9,873 nucleotides of DNA from CAZEFK01 sp964511405 (GTDB lineage: Bacteria; Pseudomonadota; Alphaproteobacteria; Elsterales; Elsteraceae). Shown piece after piece: positions 6,451 to 9,873 of this stretch; the stretch's first letter is position 1; every line of letters begins with the position of its first letter. Location: the NCBI GenBank assembly GCA_964511405.1, contig CAZEFK010000241.1, positions 1 to 9,873 on the forward strand. The letters are read 5' to 3'. The notes beneath the pieces were generated by a model. That model was not told the DNA's origin. It searched no databases and saw only the letters and a list, made by a program, of their open reading frames with translations. The position numbers and the translations under genes are program-made.

Positions 6451-7844
6451 TGGCGGTCGACCTGCTCGTCGTCGGTGCCGGCCCCGCCGGCATGGGCGCC
6501 GCCGTCGCCGCTCGCCGCCACGGGATTGCCGTTCTTGTCGTCGACGACCAACCCGCTCCGGGCGGACAGATCTGGCGCGCGGTCGAGACCATTGCCGCCA
6601 CCCCGCGCGGCGCCCGCCTCGGCGCGGCCTATCGGGCGGGCGCCGAGCGGGCGGCGACGTTCCGTGCCTGCGGGGCCGACTACGAACCCGGCAGCCAGCT
6701 TTGGCAAATCGAACCCGGCTTTCGCGCTTTCCTGACGCGCGCCGGCAAGGCGCGGGTCGTCTCGGCGGAGGCCATCATCCTCGCGACCGGCGCCCAGGAG
6801 CGCCCGGCACCGTTCCCGGGCTGGACGCTGCCTGGCGTCCTGACCGTTGGTGCGGCGCAGATATTGCTGAAGACGGCCGACGCGGTCCCGAAAAAGCCGG
6901 TCTGGATTGCCGGTTCGGGGCCTTTGCCGCTCCTTTACATGACTCAGCTCTTGGCCGCCGGCGGCCAGATTGCCGGCTTCTGCGACACGACTCCCGCCGG
7001 TCGCCTGTCGGCGGCCTTGCCTCATGTGCCGAGGACGCTCTCGGGACTCATCGACCTGGGCAAGGGCTTGGCCTGGAGGTTGGCGCTCAAACGCGCCGGC
7101 GTCCGCGTGGTCCGCCATGTCACCGAGCTGGTCGCCGAAGGGGAGGGCAAGCTGCAGGCCTTCCATTATCGCACTGAAGACGGCCGCGGCGAGACCGTGC
7201 CGGCCGAGGTGCTGCTGGTGCATGAGGGCGTGGTCCCGAGCATCCATGCGCCGCTGGCATCGGGATGTGCGGTCGAGTGGCATGCGGGCCAGCAATGCTG
7301 GGTCCCGACGCTCGATGCGTGGGGCGAAAGCTCTCAGGCGGGTATCTTCGTGGCCGGGGATGGCGCCGGGATTGGCGGCGCCCGGGCGGCGGAGCTGCGC
7401 GGACAGCTGGCTGGACTCAGGGCGGCGGTGCGGCTGGGGGGCGTGAGCGAGGCGGCGGCTGAGACCGAGGCACGCCCCCTGCGTCATCGCCTGCGCAAGG
7501 CCTTGGCGCTGCGCCCGTTCCTGGATGCCTTGTTTGCGCCGCGGTCCCAGATCTTCGCCCCCGCCGACGCGACGGTGGTCTGCCGCTGCGAGGAGGTCAC
7601 GGCTGCCGACATTCGGGCATGGGCGGTGCTGGGACGGCCCGGCGCCAATCAGCTCAAGGCGTTCACCCGAGCCGGCATGGGTCCCTGCCAGGGCCGGCAG
7701 TGCGGCTACTCGGTCATGCAGATTCTCGCCGAAGCCCAGCAGCGCCCCGTCGGCGATATCGGCTTCTATCGCATCAGGCCGCCGCTGAAGCCGGTTACGC
7801 TTGGCGAACTCGCGAGCCTCGATGAAACGGAGGCGGCGTCGTGA
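6447..7844 (+). CDS. FAD-dependent dehydrogenase alpha subunit with BFD-type [2Fe-2S] domain, opine oxidase A type
   Basis: A 465-residue pyridine-nucleotide-disulfide-oxidoreductase-like protein. GAGPAG (10-15) binds the first dinucleotide, PGGQIWR follows near residue 38, and a second glycine-rich fold (GSGPLPLL) is near residue 156. The C-terminal part has a BFD-like [2Fe-2S] site: C379-x-C381 in CRCEE, and C414-x4-C419 in GPCQGRQCG. This architecture is that of OoxA/NoxA, HcnB and the alpha subunit of D-hydroxyproline dehydrogenase. GGAGG (6441-6445) sits 1 base before ATG 6447 and 4 bases before the in-frame ATG 6450, so either may initiate; they differ by one Met. With the beta and gamma genes this completes a three-subunit membrane-chain-linked or oxygen-linked dehydrogenase. 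Exact substrate is inferred only from context. Confidence 0.9.
   Translation: MMAVDLLVVGAGPAGMGAAVAARRHGIAVLVVDDQPAPGGQIWRAVETIAATPRGARLGAAYRAGAERAATFRACGADYEPGSQLWQIEPGFRAFLTRAGKARVVSAEAIILATGAQERPAPFPGWTLPGVLTVGAAQILLKTADAVPKKPVWIAGSGPLPLLYMTQLLAAGGQIAGFCDTTPAGRLSAALPHVPRTLSGLIDLGKGLAWRLALKRAGVRVVRHVTELVAEGEGKLQAFHYRTEDGRGETVPAEVLLVHEGVVPSIHAPLASGCAVEWHAGQQCWVPTLDAWGESSQAGIFVAGDGAGIGGARAAELRGQLAGLRAAVRLGGVSEAAAETEARPLRHRLRKALALRPFLDALFAPRSQIFAPADATVVCRCEEVTAADIRAWAVLGRPGANQLKAFTRAGMGPCQGRQCGYSVMQILAEAQQRPVGDIGFYRIRPPLKPVTLGELASLDETEAAS
7829..7833 (+). promoter_or_regulatory. Ribosome binding site deciding a GTG start
   Basis: GGAGG ends 7 bases before the GTG at 7841, inside the end of the alpha-subunit gene. 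It is a good Shine-Dalgarno match and supports GTG rather than a downstream ATG as the start of the last operon gene. Confidence 0.7.
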
Positions 7845-8971
7845 CCAGCACCGGCTTCGACGTCGCCGTGATCGGCGGCGGGCTGCACGGCCTGTCAGCC
7901 GCGCTGCACGTGGCGCGGGCCGGTCGGCGCACGCTGGTGCTGGAGCGCACCTGGGTGGGGCGCCACGCATCGAGCGCGACCGCGGCCGGCGTGCGCACGC
8001 TGGAACGCGATATTGCCGAGGTGCCGATCTCGCTCGAGGCGATGGACATGTGGCATCGGATCGCCACGATCGTCGGCGACGACTGCGGCTTTCACGCCGA
8101 TGGCCAGTTCCTGGTCGCCGAGTTCGAGAGCCATTGGCCGGACCTGCTGCAGCGCGAGGCGCGGATGCGCGCGCTCGGCTACACACATGAAGAACTCATC
8201 GACGGCCCGGATCTGCGGCGCCTCGTTCCGGCCTTGAGCCCCCATTGCGTGGGCGCGCTGGTCGCCCGCCGCGACGGCGCGGCCGATCCGCACCGCACGA
8301 TTGCCGCCTTCCGGCGAGCCGGCGAAGCAGCGGGGGTGACGATCATCGAAGGCTGTGGCGTCGACGCCGTCGAACGGCAGGGCCCGGATTGGCTCCTCCG
8401 CGCGGGTTCGCGCCGCTTCACGGCACCCGCGGTCGTCAATGCCGGCGGCGCCTGGGCGGGACGGCTCGCCGCCCTGTTCGGCGACGAGATCGAACTCGAC
8501 GTCACGGCGCCGATGATGATCGTCACGGAACGGGTTGCGCCGCTCCTGGCGTCGGTCGTCATGGTCGTCGGCCGCGCCCTGTCGTTCAAGCAGACGGCCC
8601 AAGGCACGCTGGTCATTGGCGGGGGCCTGCAAGGCGCCGCCGATCTCGCCGGCCGGCGCAGCCACGTGCGGTTCGCGACGCTGGCCAAGGGCGCGCGGGC
8701 GGCGGTGGACCTGTTTCCAAGGGTGGGCAGCGTGCGGATCGCGCGATGCTGGGCCGGGATCGAGGCCACCACGCGCGACCTTCTGCCGGTTATCGGTGCG
8801 TCGCCGACCCAGCCCGGCCTGTTCCACGCCTTCGGCTTTTCCGGGCATGGCTTTCAGCTGGTTCCGGTCGTGGGTTCGATCCTGTGCGACCTGATCGTCG
8901 GGACCGGCACGCGCCGATCCATCACGGCCTTCGACCCCAGGCGCCTGATGCCGGCCCGAGCCGCCGCCTGA
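7841..8971 (+). CDS. Second FAD-dependent oxidoreductase, DAO fold (sarcosine oxidase beta-like)
   Basis: A 376-residue flavoprotein of the DAO/sarcosine oxidase beta family. The FAD motif GGGLHG is at 12-17 with Glu35 ending the second strand. GRHASSATAAGVRTLERD (40-57) and HAFGFSGHGFQL (329-340) match a family common in alphaproteobacterial amino acid and opine catabolic operons. The GTG at 7841 overlaps the alpha stop (GTGA) and has a good ribosome site. It is distinct from the beta subunit at 5034: the N-terminal signature differs (no NFGLVW). It could act on the product of the first enzyme, on a related N-substituted amino acid, or on the other stereoisomer. It is the last gene of the operon and is followed by a GC-rich stem-loop. 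The fold is sure; the reaction is unknown. Confidence 0.87.
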   Translation: MTSTGFDVAVIGGGLHGLSAALHVARAGRRTLVLERTWVGRHASSATAAGVRTLERDIAEVPISLEAMDMWHRIATIVGDDCGFHADGQFLVAEFESHWPDLLQREARMRALGYTHEELIDGPDLRRLVPALSPHCVGALVARRDGAADPHRTIAAFRRAGEAAGVTIIEGCGVDAVERQGPDWLLRAGSRRFTAPAVVNAGGAWAGRLAALFGDEIELDVTAPMMIVTERVAPLLASVVMVVGRALSFKQTAQGTLVIGGGLQGAADLAGRRSHVRFATLAKGARAAVDLFPRVGSVRIARCWAGIEATTRDLLPVIGASPTQPGLFHAFGFSGHGFQLVPVVGSILCDLIVGTGTRRSITAFDPRRLMPARAAA

Positions 8972-8995
8972 TCGGCGAAGCATAACCGCGAGGTG

Positions 8996-9030
8996 GCCGC
9001 CGACCTGCCGAGCCGTCTCGGGGCGGCGGC
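8996..9030 (+). terminator. Nested GC-rich stem-loop after the operon
   Basis: GCCGCCG (8996-9002) pairs with CGGCGGC (9024-9030), enclosing a second hairpin CCGAG (9008-9012) / CTCGG (9017-9021) with a 4-base loop. It begins 24 bases after the stop of the last operon gene. There is no following T-run, so if it acts in 3'-end formation it would be a Rho-assisted or RNA-stabilising structure, not a classical intrinsic terminator. Such stems also arise by chance in GC-rich DNA. Confidence 0.35.
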
Positions 9031-9313
9031 AAATGCGTTCATCGCGACGCGAAGTGTACGACCGCAATACACTGGGCGATGACCGAACCGGCCTCGAGCA
9101 ATGGCCGATACCGGCTCAACCGTGTCCATCTTCGAGCTTCATGCGCTTGTTCGTCGGTGAAGTCGCCCAACCTTTCGAAGCGAAGCGCTTTGGGAATGAA
9201 GTAAATGGCTGACCAAATCCGCACCGTGAAATGCACATGACCATTGCGATTGTCAGGGCCGGGCCGCTCGGCGCCCTCGACCGGGCGGCCGACCTGCTGG
9301 AGCAGGAACTTCG

Positions 9314-9337
9314 GCGGCTCTGACGCACAGAAGCCGC
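9314..9337 (-). terminator. Possible terminator stem-loop after clpB
   Basis: GCGGCTCTG (9314-9322) pairs with CAGA plus GCCGC (9328-9337) with one bulged A and a 5-base loop. It begins 7 bases after the clpB stop codon on the minus strand, a normal place for a terminator. No T-run follows on that strand, so the call is tentative. Being roughly symmetrical, it could also act on plus-strand read-through from the catabolic operon. Confidence 0.4.
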
Positions 9338-9343
9338 GCTCGC

Positions 9344-9873
<530 letters not shown>

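Larger units (their letters stand above)
8972..9343. other. Intergenic region without a convincing gene
   Basis: About 370 bp lie between the tail of the catabolic operon and the tail of clpB. It holds the stem-loops at 8996-9030 and 9314-9337. The part around 9175-9240 is visibly more AT-rich than its surroundings. A 30-codon frame (9231-9323, plus strand) ends in LDRAADLLEQELRRL, an amphipathic helix-like sequence, but it has no ribosome site and I recognise no family. Two minus-strand frames (9039-9236, 9116-9328) also lack recognisable content. The segment may be the remnant of a lost gene or plain spacer. Confidence 0.5.

Noticed and set aside
6315..8186. Long minus-strand open frame of 623 codons opposite the dehydrogenase genes
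   Set aside because: It is a shadow of high-GC coding DNA: arginine/alanine-rich, low-complexity translation with no recognisable domain, opposite genes with clear FAD and iron-sulfur motifs.
7895..9067. Minus-strand open frame of 390 codons opposite the last oxidoreductase
   Set aside because: No domain is recognisable; the plus-strand DAO protein is clear, has a good ribosome site and fits the operon.
9160..9180. GCCCAAC resembling one end of an integron attC site
   Set aside because: No matching GTTRRRY core site follows at a suitable distance and no attC-like imperfect palindrome is present.

Overview
The window is GC-rich DNA (roughly two-thirds G+C by eye). Its codon use, its OccR/NocR-type regulator and its alphaproteobacterial-style chemoreceptor hairpin all point to an alphaproteobacterium, probably a soil or plant-associated one. 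I cannot name a genus from sequence alone.

Layout. A LysR-type regulator of the OccR/NocR (opine-catabolism) type lies on the minus strand (18-926). A 127-bp divergent promoter region follows. A single plus-strand operon of eight genes then runs from 1054 to 8971: a periplasmic amino acid/opine-binding protein, two HisQ/HisM-type permeases, a HisP-type ATPase, the beta (FAD, DAO fold), gamma (small [2Fe-2S]) and alpha (FAD plus BFD-type [2Fe-2S]) subunits of an opine oxidase / D-hydroxyproline dehydrogenase-type enzyme, and a second DAO-fold oxidoreductase. Apart from the first junction (2 bp between stop and start), adjacent genes overlap, mostly through ATGA or GTGA, so they are probably translationally coupled. 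After about 370 bp without a convincing gene, the 3' end of clpB enters from the right on the minus strand.

How it fits together. The regulator would sense an opine-like or cationic amino acid ligand and switch on import (binding protein, permeases, ATPase) and oxidation (flavin/iron-sulfur dehydrogenase plus an extra oxidase) of that compound. The substrate is not settled by sequence. The regulator looks like OccR/NocR, but the binding protein keeps the Ser-Leu-Ser-Ile-Thr-x-x-Arg carboxylate-binding motif of ordinary basic amino acid binders.

Main discovery candidate. The transporter ATPase (3352-5037, 561 residues) is about twice the normal length. After a complete HisP-type nucleotide-binding domain it continues in frame into a complete soluble methyl-accepting chemotaxis protein (MCP) signalling hairpin. 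An ABC importer ATPase covalently joined to a CheA/CheW-contacting domain would be a direct physical link between nutrient uptake and chemotactic signalling. The fusion's stop codon overlaps the start of the next operon gene, which argues against a simple assembly error.
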